The notes: a model not told the origin generated them from the letters alone. 64,000 bases of DNA from Bradyrhizobium oligotrophicum S58 (GCF_000344805.1 NC_020453.1:1302001-1366000); one strand, 5' to 3'. Numbered from the stretch's first letter, positions 1-8,414 are shown. Numbers and translations are program-made.

Positions 1-392
1 GCGGCAAGAAATTCAAAGCTTGGCCATCGAGCCGCAAATGTCCCTATCGCGACTTAATGATACTAGAACATGACGTGCCACCAAGCGAATACCTTAGTTT
101 ACCTGTGGTAACGTCCCCTGAACGACCGCATGATCATATCGCGGCGCTTGGGTTCCCTGCTTACGCTCCGGGAGATCAGCTTAGCAAGAGATCAGGTCAG
201 ATCCATGGAAGCGTCACGAGACATGCTGTGAAATTCGTGGAGGTCTCCGCAGTGCTGTCCGATGGTCTTAGCGGAGGGCCGATCGTAAATGATCTACATC
301 AAGTGGTCGGTATTGCGCACAAGGGTGGAGGTTCGGAGCATAAGCAATTGGCTGTTGACGTTTCCGAGCTTCTCAAGCTCGCAACCGAATGA
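1..392 (+). CDS. Trypsin-like serine protease domain protein, 3' end (partial)
   Basis: The reading frame is open to the left edge (from base 3), so this is the C-terminal ~130 residues of a longer protein; the ATG at 57 is only an internal methionine. The fragment carries the chymotrypsin-fold nucleophile motif GLSGGP (the family's GxSGGP) followed by a hydrophobic strand and GIAHKGGG, as in trypsin-like peptidase domains used in stand-alone or sensor proteases. The His and Asp of the triad would lie upstream, outside the window. The nucleotide composition looks less GC-rich than in the genes to the right, and the gene ends against a repeat island, so it may belong to an accessory segment. 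Substrate and partners cannot be told from this piece. Confidence 0.7.
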   Translation, partial: GKKFKAWPSSRKCPYRDLMILEHDVPPSEYLSLPVVTSPERPHDHIAALGFPAYAPGDQLSKRSGQIHGSVTRHAVKFVEVSAVLSDGLSGGPIVNDLHQVVGIAHKGGGSEHKQLAVDVSELLKLATE

Positions 393-581
393 CTATCGGT
401 CTTGATGATTACACGGACTCAGCTCTTGTGATGCGTTCGCCGGGATGGCGCTGGCTAAGCTTTCCGTTTACGGTGATCTGCGTCGTGAATAGCTGAATTC
501 ACGGGAGCCTTCCGCGCGCTTACCCTATTCAGGCGCCATTCCAAAACTCCTCTTGCGCTTTATCCGAAATCATGCTCTATT

Positions 582-944
582 CCCCGCATCCCGTCCCGCT
601 GAGGGGGCGCTTCGCGGTCGTCACGGACGTCGGGTGCGGGATGCGGTGGGCGCATTGGGGCGCAGCGTGGGCTTGCTCGCGCGGACGAACGATCCCGATG
701 CGACGATGAAGTCGCGTGGTTCTGGCATCGCGGTGCTGATGCCAAGTTGGCGGTGACGAATCGCCGGCGACGGGGGCAAGACAGCCGTTCCCCGGGAAGA
801 GCGCGTATAAATCGTAACACCATCGCGCAGGGAAGGCCGGGTGATCTCGGCTGAGCCTGTGGTTCTGCCGCGTGCTTTTTGTTGCACGCGGACCATGGGC
901 GCCGGCCGGCGCCCGGTCTTCCCTGCGCCCTCTGTTTTCGAGGG
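582..944 (+). repeat. Long structured intergenic repeat, copy A
   Basis: Copy A of an element present three times in the window (also 21821-22194 in the same orientation and 35046-35418 inverted). It starts near CGCATCCCGTCCC, ends with the small hairpin CCCTC...GAGGG, and has a central nested inverted repeat: outer arms GCGCAGGGAAG...CTTCCCTGCGC and an inner hairpin CCGCGTGC...GCACGCGG over a T-rich loop, followed by CCATGGG. The inner stem differs from the other copies by a paired change that keeps base pairing. No coding capacity is conserved among copies. Confidence 0.75.
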
Positions 945-1058
945 TGAGATGTTGGGCATCACTCGGGCGCTGATGGCGTCGCGGGAGCGATGGGGCTCGT
1001 CTTGCGCATGATGTCTCCGCGGAGTGTCTGATAATGTGCATCGTGATGTTCGCCACGG

Positions 1059-1134
1059 CGTCATTGCGAGCGGAGCGAAGCAATCCAGAGTCCCGCCCGC
1101 AGCCCTGGATTGCTTCGCTGCGCTCGCAATGACG
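1059..1134. repeat. Short palindromic intergenic repeat (CGTCATTGCGAGCG type)
   Basis: Inverted arms of about 30 bases (CGTCATTGCGAGCGGAGCG... and ...CGCTCGCAATGACG) around a 16-base centre. Related copies occur at 34773-34855 (degraded), 35638-35697 (short) and 59472-59553. Such palindromes are typical of intergenic space in this group of bacteria; there is no sign of coding function. Confidence 0.8.
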
Positions 1135-1337
1135 GAGTTTGGGGCGGGCGGCGTGCGTCAGGCACCGCTGTCGTTGGGAAGACCCGCAGCTATTGTCATC
1201 CGGCTCCCCGTAGCTTTTCGGGAACCGGGCGGTCACACTCCCGTGTGAACCAGCCCGGACGGCGGGAAAGAACCTTGGGAACGGGTGCCTCACTGCAGCC
1301 TTTGTGCTAGGGTGAACATCCGGGCAACCTGGAGGGA

Positions 1338-3944
1338 TTGTTGAGCGGTGTCACCCCCGAGCCGGCCGGGCCGGCAAGCACTCCCGATGGCGTTGCGCGG
1401 CTGAAGCTGGCGCAGGCGCTGAAGCGGGCGCGTTTCGCCATTGCCTGGGAGCGCGGCTGGCCGCATCTCGCGCGGCTGCTCACGGTCATCGGTCTGTTCC
1501 TGATTGTGTCCTGGGCCGGGCTCTGGTTGGGCCTGCCGTTCGCCGCGCGCATGATCGGGGTCGGGCTGTTTCTGCTGCTTCTGCTCGGCGCCGCCGTGCC
1601 GATGCTTCGATATCGCTGGCCGAGCCGCGAGGAAGGCCTGGCGCGGCTCGATCGGGGGTCGGGCATCGCCCATCGCCCCGCCACTGCGCTCACCGATACA
1701 CTCTCCACCCAGGATCCGCTGGCGCGCGCGCTGTGGCAGGCGCAGCGCGAGCGCACTTTGGCCTCGATCAAGCGCATCCGCGCCGGCACGCCGCGACCGC
1801 GGCTGTCGCTGCATGACCCCTGGGCGGTGCGCGCGCTGGTCGTCGTGCTGCTGGTTGCGACCTACGTCGCAGCCGGTGACGAGCGGCCGATGCGGGTGGC
1901 CTCGGCGTTCGACTGGAACGGCGTGCTGACGCCGGTCACGGTCCGGGTCGACGCCTGGGTCAAGCCGCCGCTCTACACCGCGAAGCCGCCGATCATCCTC
2001 TCCGCCGCCAACAAGGAAGGCGCGGTGCCGGCGAGCGGCCCGATCGTGGTGCCCGCGGGCTCGACGCTGATCGTGCGCTCCAGCGGCGGCAATCTCGACG
2101 TCGTCACGTCAGGCGGCGTCGGCGAGGCGGCGCCGAGCGAGGTTGCGGCCGGCGACGCGGCGCCGAAGGGCACCACCGAGAAGCACTACACGATCAAGAC
2201 CGACGGCACCGTCCACGTGCGCGCGCCATCGGGGCAGCCGCAATGGGTTTTCGCGGCGACGCCGGACAAGCCGCCAATCATCAGCATGGCCAAAGACCCC
2301 GAGCGGCAGGCGCGCGGCTCGCTGAAACTGTCCTACAAGCTCGAGGATGACTACGGCGTCACCGAAGCCCGCGCCAAGGTCGCCGCGCGCGCTGCGGAGA
2401 CCAAGGCGGAGGACGCGCCGGTCGCGCGGCCGCTGTTCCAGCCGCCGGAGTTTGCGCTGGTGCTGCCGAACGCACGCACCCGCAACGGCGTCGGCCAGAC
2501 CGTCAAGGATCTGAGCGAAGACCCCTACGCCGGCGCCGACGTGACGCTCACGCTGACGGCGAAGGACGAAGCCGGCAATGAAGGCACCAGCGAGCCGTTC
2601 GAGACCAGGCTGCCGGAGCGGCTGTTCACCAAGCCCTTGGCGCGGGCGCTGATCGAGCAGCGCCGCCTGCTGGCGCTCGACGGCAACCGCAATGCCGACG
2701 TGTTCACGGCGCTCGACGCGCTGGCGATCGCGCCGGAGCTGTTCACGCCGGAGCCCGGCCAGTATCTCGGCCTGCATGCGGTGACGCGGCAGCTCGAGAT
2801 GGCGCGCACCGACGACGCGCTGCGCGAGGTCGTCGCCAGCCTGTGGGCGCTCGCGGTCACCATCGAGGACGGCAACATCTCCGACGTCGACAAGGCGCTG
2901 CGCGCGGCGCAGGACGCGCTCAAGCAGGCGCTGGAGCGCGGCGCGACCGACGAGGAGATCAAGAAGCTCGCCGAGGATCTGCGCAAGGCGATGGACAACT
3001 ACATGCGCCAGCTCGCCGAGCAGCTGCGCAACAACCCGCAGATGGCGCAGCGGCCGCTCGACCAGAACACCAAGATCCTGCGCCAGCAGGACCTGCAGAA
3101 CATGATCGACCGCATGGAGCGGCTGTCGCGCCAGGGCGACAAGGAGGGCGCGCGCGAGCTGCTCGAACAGCTGCAGCAGATGCTGGAGAACCTGCAGATG
3201 GCGCAGCCCAACCAGGGCGGCGACCAGGACATGGAGCAGGCGCTCAACGAGCTCGGCGACATGATCCGCAAGCAGCAGCAGCTCCGCGACAAGACCTTCA
3301 AGCAGGGCCAGGACTCGCGGCGCGACCGCAATCGCGGCAAGCAGGGGCAGCAGGGCGACCAGGACCAGAGCATGGGCGACCTGCAGCAGGATCAGCAGGC
3401 GCTGCGCGACCGGCTCAAGCAGCTGCAGGATCAGCTCGCCAAGCGCGGCATGGGCCAGAAGGGCGAAAAGGGACAGAAGGGTCAGAAAGGCCAGAAGGGT
3501 CAGCAAGGCGAGCAGGGGGACCAAGGCGACCAGGGCGATTCCGGCGACGGTCTCGACGAGGCCGATGGCGCGATGGGCGATGCCGGCAGCCAGCTCGGCG
3601 ACAACAATGCCGAGGGCGCGGTGGAGTCGCAGGGCAAGGCGCTGGATGCGCTGCGCAAGGGCGCGCAGAGTCTTGCGGACGCGATGCAGCAGGGCGATGG
3701 CGACCAGCCGGGCGATGGTCCCGGCCAGCGCGCCGGCCGCCAGCAGGGCGCCCAGCAGACCGATCCGCTCGGACGTCCGATGCATCCCGGCCGCGACATC
3801 GACGATTTCTCGCAGAAGATCCCCGGTGAGATCGACGTGCAGCGCGTCCGCCGCATCCTCGAGGAGCTGCGCCGCCGCCTCGGCGATCAGTCGCGGCCGC
3901 AGGTCGAGCTCGACTACATCGAGCGGCTGTTGAAGGACTACTGA
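1338..3944 (+). CDS. TIGR02302 / DUF4175 family membrane protein
   Basis: 868 residues, close to the usual size of this alphaproteobacterial family of unknown function. Two hydrophobic segments lie at about residues 48-95 and a third near 160-180 (VRALVVVLLVATYVAAG), followed by a large, probably periplasmic, part. Residues ~510-850 are low in complexity: a Gln/Asp/Arg-rich helical stretch, then a collagen-like run of G-x-y triplets (KGQKGQKGQKG, EQGDQGDQGDSG) at about 3463-3550. The start is a TTG: GGAGGG at 1331-1336 lies one base before TTG 1338 and four before the next codon, TTG 1341, so 1341 may be the true start. Involvement in the cell envelope is inferred only from topology. Confidence 0.85.
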   Translation: MLSGVTPEPAGPASTPDGVARLKLAQALKRARFAIAWERGWPHLARLLTVIGLFLIVSWAGLWLGLPFAARMIGVGLFLLLLLGAAVPMLRYRWPSREEGLARLDRGSGIAHRPATALTDTLSTQDPLARALWQAQRERTLASIKRIRAGTPRPRLSLHDPWAVRALVVVLLVATYVAAGDERPMRVASAFDWNGVLTPVTVRVDAWVKPPLYTAKPPIILSAANKEGAVPASGPIVVPAGSTLIVRSSGGNLDVVTSGGVGEAAPSEVAAGDAAPKGTTEKHYTIKTDGTVHVRAPSGQPQWVFAATPDKPPIISMAKDPERQARGSLKLSYKLEDDYGVTEARAKVAARAAETKAEDAPVARPLFQPPEFALVLPNARTRNGVGQTVKDLSEDPYAGADVTLTLTAKDEAGNEGTSEPFETRLPERLFTKPLARALIEQRRLLALDGNRNADVFTALDALAIAPELFTPEPGQYLGLHAVTRQLEMARTDDALREVVASLWALAVTIEDGNISDVDKALRAAQDALKQALERGATDEEIKKLAEDLRKAMDNYMRQLAEQLRNNPQMAQRPLDQNTKILRQQDLQNMIDRMERLSRQGDKEGARELLEQLQQMLENLQMAQPNQGGDQDMEQALNELGDMIRKQQQLRDKTFKQGQDSRRDRNRGKQGQQGDQDQSMGDLQQDQQALRDRLKQLQDQLAKRGMGQKGEKGQKGQKGQKGQQGEQGDQGDQGDSGDGLDEADGAMGDAGSQLGDNNAEGAVESQGKALDALRKGAQSLADAMQQGDGDQPGDGPGQRAGRQQGAQQTDPLGRPMHPGRDIDDFSQKIPGEIDVQRVRRILEELRRRLGDQSRPQVELDYIERLLKDY

Positions 3945-3950
3945 GGACGG

Positions 3951-4871
3951 TCAGTAGCGCTTCTCGGACAGGATGCGCGCCGCGTGCTGCAGCTTCTCGA
4001 CCGAGCGCTCGGTGTCGGTGAGCGCGCAGCAGCTGACGAGCGTGTCGATGATCGCCAGCTGCGCGACGCGGCTGCTCATCGCCTCCGGCCGGTAGCGCGT
4101 CTCGTTCGCGACCGTGTACAGCAGCACCTCGCAATGCGCCGCGAGCGGCGACTTGCCGAGCCGGGTGATGCCGATGGTGCGCGCGCCGGCCGCCTGCGCC
4201 AGCCGCGTCGCCAGCACCGTCTCGACCGTGCTGCCCGAATGCGACACGGTGACGGTCGCGACCTCGGGCCCGGTCATGCCGGCGCTGACCGCCTGCACAT
4301 GCGAGTCCACGATCGCATTGGCCGCAAGCCCCAGCTGCAGCAGCCGGTACGACAGGTCCTGCGCCACCGGCGCCGAACTGCCGATGCCGTAGATCTCGAC
4401 CCGCCGCGCCTCGCGCAGCAGCTTCCCCGCCTGCGCCAGCGCGTCCATCGACAACAGCCGCCGCGTCTCCTGCAGCGAGGCGGCATGCGCCGCGAAGATG
4501 TGGTCGGTGACCGTCGCCGGGTCATCACCCCGATGCAGGTCCTCCTGGATCAGCCTGACAGGCTCGATCAGGTCCCGCGCCAGCATGATCTTGAGCTCCT
4601 GGAAGCCGCGCACGCCCACCCGCCGACAGAACGACACGATCGTCCCCTCGCTGACCCCGCAGGCCTCCGCGACCTCGGTGATCGACATGTGGATGAACGG
4701 CTCCGGCCGCGCGACCACCAGCTCCGCAATCTGCCGCGCCTTTGGCGGCAGCTCGTTCTGCAACTCGCGCACGCGGGCCAGGATGCCGTTCACGGCCGGT
4801 CCAGAACTCAAGGTCGATCCCGTCACGCTGCACCCCCCGCCGGGTACTGAGAAAATCTCATTCAGACTCAT
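3951..4871 (-). CDS. MurR/RpiR family transcriptional regulator
   Basis: 306 residues with the two domains of the family: an N-terminal helix-turn-helix (about 28-105, with ITEVAEACGVSEGTIVSFCR as the recognition unit) and a C-terminal SIS sugar-phosphate-binding domain (about 130-265, with YGIGSSAPVAQDLSYRL). Members repress or activate sugar and amino-sugar genes when a phosphorylated ligand binds the SIS domain. It is transcribed away from the phospholipase C gene; the 127-base gap between them is AT-rich near the regulator's start, so either gene or an unlinked regulon could be the target. The ligand is unknown. It converges on the DUF4175 gene with only six bases between stops. Confidence 0.92.
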   Translation of the reverse strand: MSLNEIFSVPGGGCSVTGSTLSSGPAVNGILARVRELQNELPPKARQIAELVVARPEPFIHMSITEVAEACGVSEGTIVSFCRRVGVRGFQELKIMLARDLIEPVRLIQEDLHRGDDPATVTDHIFAAHAASLQETRRLLSMDALAQAGKLLREARRVEIYGIGSSAPVAQDLSYRLLQLGLAANAIVDSHVQAVSAGMTGPEVATVTVSHSGSTVETVLATRLAQAAGARTIGITRLGKSPLAAHCEVLLYTVANETRYRPEAMSSRVAQLAIIDTLVSCCALTDTERSVEKLQHAARILSEKRY

Positions 4872-4998
4872 TTCATAAATAAAAAATTCACAGCGACGTC
4901 AAGTCGCGCTGCTACCCCAGGGACGTTCGGAGGAGCAGGTCGGGCTCGCCCCGCCAACCCTGAATCCGTTCTCTGGGATTTCAAAAGGTCGTATCAGC

Positions 4999-7347
4999 AT
5001 GACAACACGTCGCGATTTTCTGGCAGGCGCCACGGCGGCGACTGCCTTTGCCAGCATCCGCCAGGCACTGGCCATTCCGGCGCGACGCCGGACCGGCACC
5101 ATTCAGGACGTCAAGCACATCGTCATCCTGATGCAGGAGAACCGCTCGTTCGATCATTATTTCGGCACGCTGCGCGGCGTCCGCGGCTTCGGCGACCGCT
5201 TCCCGATCCCGCTCGAAAGCGGCAAGCCGGTCTGGTTCCAGTCCGACGGCACCCGCGAGATCCCGCCCTATCACCGGGACTCCACGACTTCGAACGCGCT
5301 GGTCGGCTACGGCACGCCGCATTCGTTCGGCGACAGCCAGGCGGCCTGGAATCAGGGCAAGATGGGCTATTGGGCGAAGTACAAGACACCCTATGCGATG
5401 GGCTATTTCGGCCGCGACGACATCCCGTTCCAGTTCGCCCTCGCCGAGGCGTTCACGCTGTGCGACGCCTACCACGCCTCGATTACGACGGGTACAGATC
5501 CGAACCGGATCGTGTTCTGGTCCGGCTCCAACTTCAATCCCGCGCTGCGCGCGCAGGGCATCAACTCGACGACCAACGATTCCGAGCCCAACAATTTGCG
5601 CTGCTGGCCGAACCCGCACAATTGGGTGGCCGGTCAGCCCCAGCCCCAGGCCAACTACAAATATGTCGGCAGTGACTTCAACTGGGACACGCTGCCTGAT
5701 CTCCTGAACAAGGCCGGCGTCAGCTGGCACATCTATCAGGACATGAACGACAACTGGACCGGCGCGATGCACGGCTGTCTGGCATTCTCCAGCTTCCGTC
5801 ACGCGCAGCCCGGCGATGCGAACTACGTGCACGGCCTGACCGGCGGCCCGGACTATCTCGACCGGCTGAAGGCCGACGTGATGGCCGGCACCTTGCCGCA
5901 GGTGTCGTGGATCCTGCCGACCCAGGCCAACTCCGAGCATCCCGGCGGCGGCAGTCCGACCCGCGCCGGCAATTTCACCGATCAGGTGCTGGAAGCGCTG
6001 ACCGCCAATCCGGAGGTCTGGAGTCAGACTGTCTTCTTCCTGACCTTCGACGAGAATGACGGCTTCTTCGATCATCTGCCGGCGCCAGCCGTGCCGTCCT
6101 ACGACGCCAACGGCAAGCTGATGGGCAAGGCGACCTTGCCGCTCGACGGCGAGTATTTCTCCAACACCGTCGGCAATGTGCTCACCGCTGCGGATACGAT
6201 CAGCGGCAATGTCCGCCCGTGGGGCCTGTCCGCGCGCGTACCGATGTACGTCGTTTCGCCGTGGAGCAAGGGCGGCTGGATCAACTCGCAGGTGTTCGAT
6301 CACACCTCGATCGGCCGCTTCCTCGAAAAGCGTTTCGCCATCAAGGTCGATGCCATCAGCCCCTGGCACCGCGCCGTGTCCGGCGATCTCACCTCGGCAT
6401 TCGACTTCGCCAGCCCGAACGATCCGCGTTTCCCGGAACTGCCCGACCAGAGCAACTGGCAGGCGTCCGACGCGCATCAGAAGACGCTGCCCGCGCCGGT
6501 CGCGCCCGCGACGCCGCAGCCGCTGTTCCAGGAAACCGGCGCGCGCTATTCGCGCCCGCTGCCCTATATCCTGCACGCCACCGCGAAGGTCGACGCTACC
6601 GCGGGCAAGGTGAAGCTGCTGTTCGCCAACACCGGCTTTGCCGGGGCCGTGTTCCACGTCTACGACAAGCTGCACCTCGATCTCATTCCGCGCCGCTACA
6701 CCGTCGAGGCCGGCAAGATGATCGACGACGAATGGAGCGTCGGCACTGACGGCCTCTATGATCTCTGGGTGCTCGGCCCGAACGGTTTCCACCGCCACTT
6801 CAAGGGTGACCTCGACAAGATCAGGACGCCGAATGCCGCCAACCCCGAGATCTTCGTCGGCTACAATATCTTCGAGGGCGGCCTGCACATGCAGCTGCGC
6901 AATGACGGCCATGCCCGCGTGACCTTCACGGTGAAGTCCAACGAGATCTATGGGCCGCTGCAGGCCGTCACCGCCTCGGTCTCGGCCGCGCTGGAGCCGC
7001 AGTGCCCCGGCTTCGGTCCGCTGCCCGGCTTCCATCACGTGGGCTTCGGCGCGGTGCCGGGCTTCCGGTCGGCTCCCGACTTCGACGCTCCGGGCTTCGG
7101 CTTCGGCGCGCCGAGCTTCTTTCCCGGACCGAGTCATGGCGGTCCCTCGACGTCATGGACCGTCAAGGTGTCGTCGCCCGGCCGTCACGGGGAGCTCTAT
7201 TGGCAGCTGCGCAAGTCGGGCCTTTGGTACGACTTCGTCGTCACCAGCGACACCGACGACAGCTTCTACCGGCGCGTCGCCGGCCACGTCGAGACCGGCC
7301 GTCCCTCGTTCAGCGATCCCGGCATGGCGCTGGCCGACCGCTTCTGA
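4999..7347 (+). CDS. Phospholipase C, phosphocholine-specific type (Tat-exported)
   Basis: 782 residues. The N-terminus TTRRDFLAGATAATAFA is a twin-arginine signal, as in secreted bacterial phospholipases C. The catalytic domain begins at about residue 35 with HIVILMQENRSFDHYFGTLR, the hallmark of the PlcH/PlcN group in the acid-phosphatase superfamily, which hydrolyses phosphatidylcholine to diacylglycerol and phosphocholine. Two C-terminal DUF756-type beta domains follow (about 515-610 and 615-770). The second is interrupted at about residues 667-714 by a Gly/Phe/Pro-rich insert with repeated PGF units, which makes the protein longer than the usual ~700. Phosphatidylcholine is a major lipid of this bacterial group, so the enzyme could act on self, host or environmental lipid. 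A weak purine-rich site precedes ATG 4999. Confidence 0.9.
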   Translation: MTTRRDFLAGATAATAFASIRQALAIPARRRTGTIQDVKHIVILMQENRSFDHYFGTLRGVRGFGDRFPIPLESGKPVWFQSDGTREIPPYHRDSTTSNALVGYGTPHSFGDSQAAWNQGKMGYWAKYKTPYAMGYFGRDDIPFQFALAEAFTLCDAYHASITTGTDPNRIVFWSGSNFNPALRAQGINSTTNDSEPNNLRCWPNPHNWVAGQPQPQANYKYVGSDFNWDTLPDLLNKAGVSWHIYQDMNDNWTGAMHGCLAFSSFRHAQPGDANYVHGLTGGPDYLDRLKADVMAGTLPQVSWILPTQANSEHPGGGSPTRAGNFTDQVLEALTANPEVWSQTVFFLTFDENDGFFDHLPAPAVPSYDANGKLMGKATLPLDGEYFSNTVGNVLTAADTISGNVRPWGLSARVPMYVVSPWSKGGWINSQVFDHTSIGRFLEKRFAIKVDAISPWHRAVSGDLTSAFDFASPNDPRFPELPDQSNWQASDAHQKTLPAPVAPATPQPLFQETGARYSRPLPYILHATAKVDATAGKVKLLFANTGFAGAVFHVYDKLHLDLIPRRYTVEAGKMIDDEWSVGTDGLYDLWVLGPNGFHRHFKGDLDKIRTPNAANPEIFVGYNIFEGGLHMQLRNDGHARVTFTVKSNEIYGPLQAVTASVSAALEPQCPGFGPLPGFHHVGFGAVPGFRSAPDFDAPGFGFGAPSFFPGPSHGGPSTSWTVKVSSPGRHGELYWQLRKSGLWYDFVVTSDTDDSFYRRVAGHVETGRPSFSDPGMALADRF

Positions 7348-7374
7348 TCATTGCATCTCATACGAGGTTCGCGG

Positions 7375-7396
7375 AGGGCGCCCATGGGCGCCCTTT
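7375..7396 (+). terminator. Palindrome at the 3' end of the phospholipase gene
   Basis: A perfect 20-base palindrome, AGGGCGCCCA/TGGGCGCCCT, starts 28 bases after the phospholipase stop and is followed by TTTCGCTTTG. It sits between convergent genes and could end transcription in either direction, but the T tract is short. Confidence 0.45.
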
Positions 7397-7405
7397 CGCT
7401 TTGCG

Positions 7406-7870
7406 TCAGCCGCTGCCGAGATCGTGGATCACCGGCGACAGGGTCCCTGAGGAGATGTCGAGCGTCGCCAGCGTGATCGGCAGCTTGAAACGCCGTGGCC
7501 CGGCGCTGCCCGGATTCAGGTAGAGCACGCCGTCGACCGTTTCGACCCGCGCCCGATGCGAGTGGCCCGAGATCACGACGTCGATGCCAGCCTTTGCAGG
7601 ATCGATTGTCAGGTCGTGGACATCGTGCACGAGGAAGAACGTCCGGCCCTCGAGATGCACGGTGTCGGTCTCGGGATAGGCCTTCGCCCAGTCCGCCGTG
7701 TCGATGTTGCCGCGGATCGCGGTGATCGGAGCGATCAAGCGAAGCTGCTCCACGATCTCAGGCCGGCCGATATCGCCGGCGTGAAGGATGTGATCGACGC
7801 CGGTCAGAGACCTCACCGCCTCGGGTCGCAGCAGGCCGTGCGTATCGGAAATGATTCCAAGTCTGAGCAT
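7406..7870 (-). CDS. YfcE/MJ0936-family metallophosphoesterase
   Basis: 154 residues, the size of the small phosphodiesterases of the YfcE family. The metal-binding motifs appear in order: SDTHG (residue ~8), HAGDIG (~31), RGNID (~55) and SGHSH (~102), followed by NPGSAG. These coordinate two divalent metals for hydrolysis of phosphodiesters; the natural substrate is usually unknown. It starts 22 bases after the stop of the Gre-like gene on the same strand, with AAGGAA before ATG 7870, so the two are probably cotranscribed. Confidence 0.9.
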   Translation of the reverse strand: MLRLGIISDTHGLLRPEAVRSLTGVDHILHAGDIGRPEIVEQLRLIAPITAIRGNIDTADWAKAYPETDTVHLEGRTFFLVHDVHDLTIDPAKAGIDVVISGHSHRARVETVDGVLYLNPGSAGPRRFKLPITLATLDISSGTLSPVIHDLGSG

Positions 7871-7892
7871 CGTTCCTTGCCGGCGTGCGACC

Positions 7893-8375
7893 TCAGGCGA
7901 TCTTGAGAATCTCCAGCTCCTGGCCGGACGCCTCCACGACGTCGCCGGCCGACTTGCCCAGCAGCAGGCGAGCGACCGGTGAGACGTAGGAGATCATGCC
8001 CTGCTTGGGATCGGCCTGGTCCTCGCCGACGATGGTGTAGGTCTGGACGCGGCCGTCGCCGCGCTTGAATGTCACCGTGCTGCCGAACGCGATCTGGTCG
8101 GTCGATGCCGGCGCCGGCATCACCTGTGCGGTCCGCACCCGCGCTGCATAGTAGCGCGCGTCGCGCAGCGGCAGCGCCGATTCCCGCCTGCGCTCGTTGA
8201 CGTCCTCGATGGTCTGCGCCGCTTCATAAGCTGCCTGCGCCTCGTGCAGCAGCTCTTCGAGCGCCTTGAGTCCGGTCGCGGTCACGAGATTCGGATGCGG
8301 CGAGACCGGCCGGTCTGGCAGCTGCGTCTCGGCCGCCGTTTCGGCGCTCTCTTCCTTGGTGAATGCGACGCTCAC
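7893..8375 (-). CDS. GreA/GreB-family transcription elongation factor (divergent)
   Basis: 160 residues from GTG 8375, chosen because AGGAG (8382-8386) lies six bases before it; the longer frame from TTG 8390 would put that site inside the gene. The N-terminal half is an antiparallel coiled coil (about 30-80) and the C-terminal half is the FKBP-like domain (FGSTVTFKRGDG..., ISYVSPVARLLLGKSAGDVV). In typical GreA the coiled-coil tip reads GDLKENAEY; here it is LPLRDARYY, so the first tip acid is a proline and the second an Asp. RNA polymerase binding is likely, but transcript-cleavage activity may be weak or altered. A hairpin lies in its leader. Confidence 0.82.
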   Translation of the reverse strand: MSVAFTKEESAETAAETQLPDRPVSPHPNLVTATGLKALEELLHEAQAAYEAAQTIEDVNERRRESALPLRDARYYAARVRTAQVMPAPASTDQIAFGSTVTFKRGDGRVQTYTIVGEDQADPKQGMISYVSPVARLLLGKSAGDVVEASGQELEILKIA

Positions 8376-8390
8376 GCGGGACTCCTGCAA

Positions 8391-8414
8391 AGGGCCGCGA
8401 GATGTCGCGGCCCT
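8391..8414 (-). promoter_or_regulatory. Leader hairpin before the Gre-like gene
   Basis: A perfect 10-base-pair inverted repeat (AGGGCCGCGA / TCGCGGCCCT, four-base loop) lies a few bases upstream of the ribosome site of the Gre-like gene. On the transcript it is followed by only TTT, so it could be a weak attenuator or a stability hairpin. Confidence 0.45.

Larger units (their letters stand above)
393..1337. other. Intergenic repeat island 1
   Basis: No credible gene is visible. The stretch holds one copy of a long structured repeat (582-944) and one short palindrome (1059-1134). The many short open frames on both strands here lack ribosome sites and follow the repeats, so they are read as chance. 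The promoter of the DUF4175 gene should lie in the last 200 bases, but no clear -35/-10 pair was recognised. Confidence 0.6.

Noticed and set aside
577..1293. Several 60-240 codon frames in repeat island 1
   Set aside because: They coincide with the long repeat and the short palindrome, are not kept in frame between repeat copies, and have no ribosome sites. Similar frames in databases would be over-annotation.
2109..3785. A 558-codon Leu-rich minus-strand frame that looks membrane-like
   Set aside because: It is the complement of the Gln/Lys-rich codons of the DUF4175 gene (CAG read as CTG), not a membrane protein.
4981..7137. A 718-codon minus-strand frame
   Set aside because: It is antisense to the phospholipase gene, has no domain and is rich in Arg/Ala/Gly as expected for a shadow frame.
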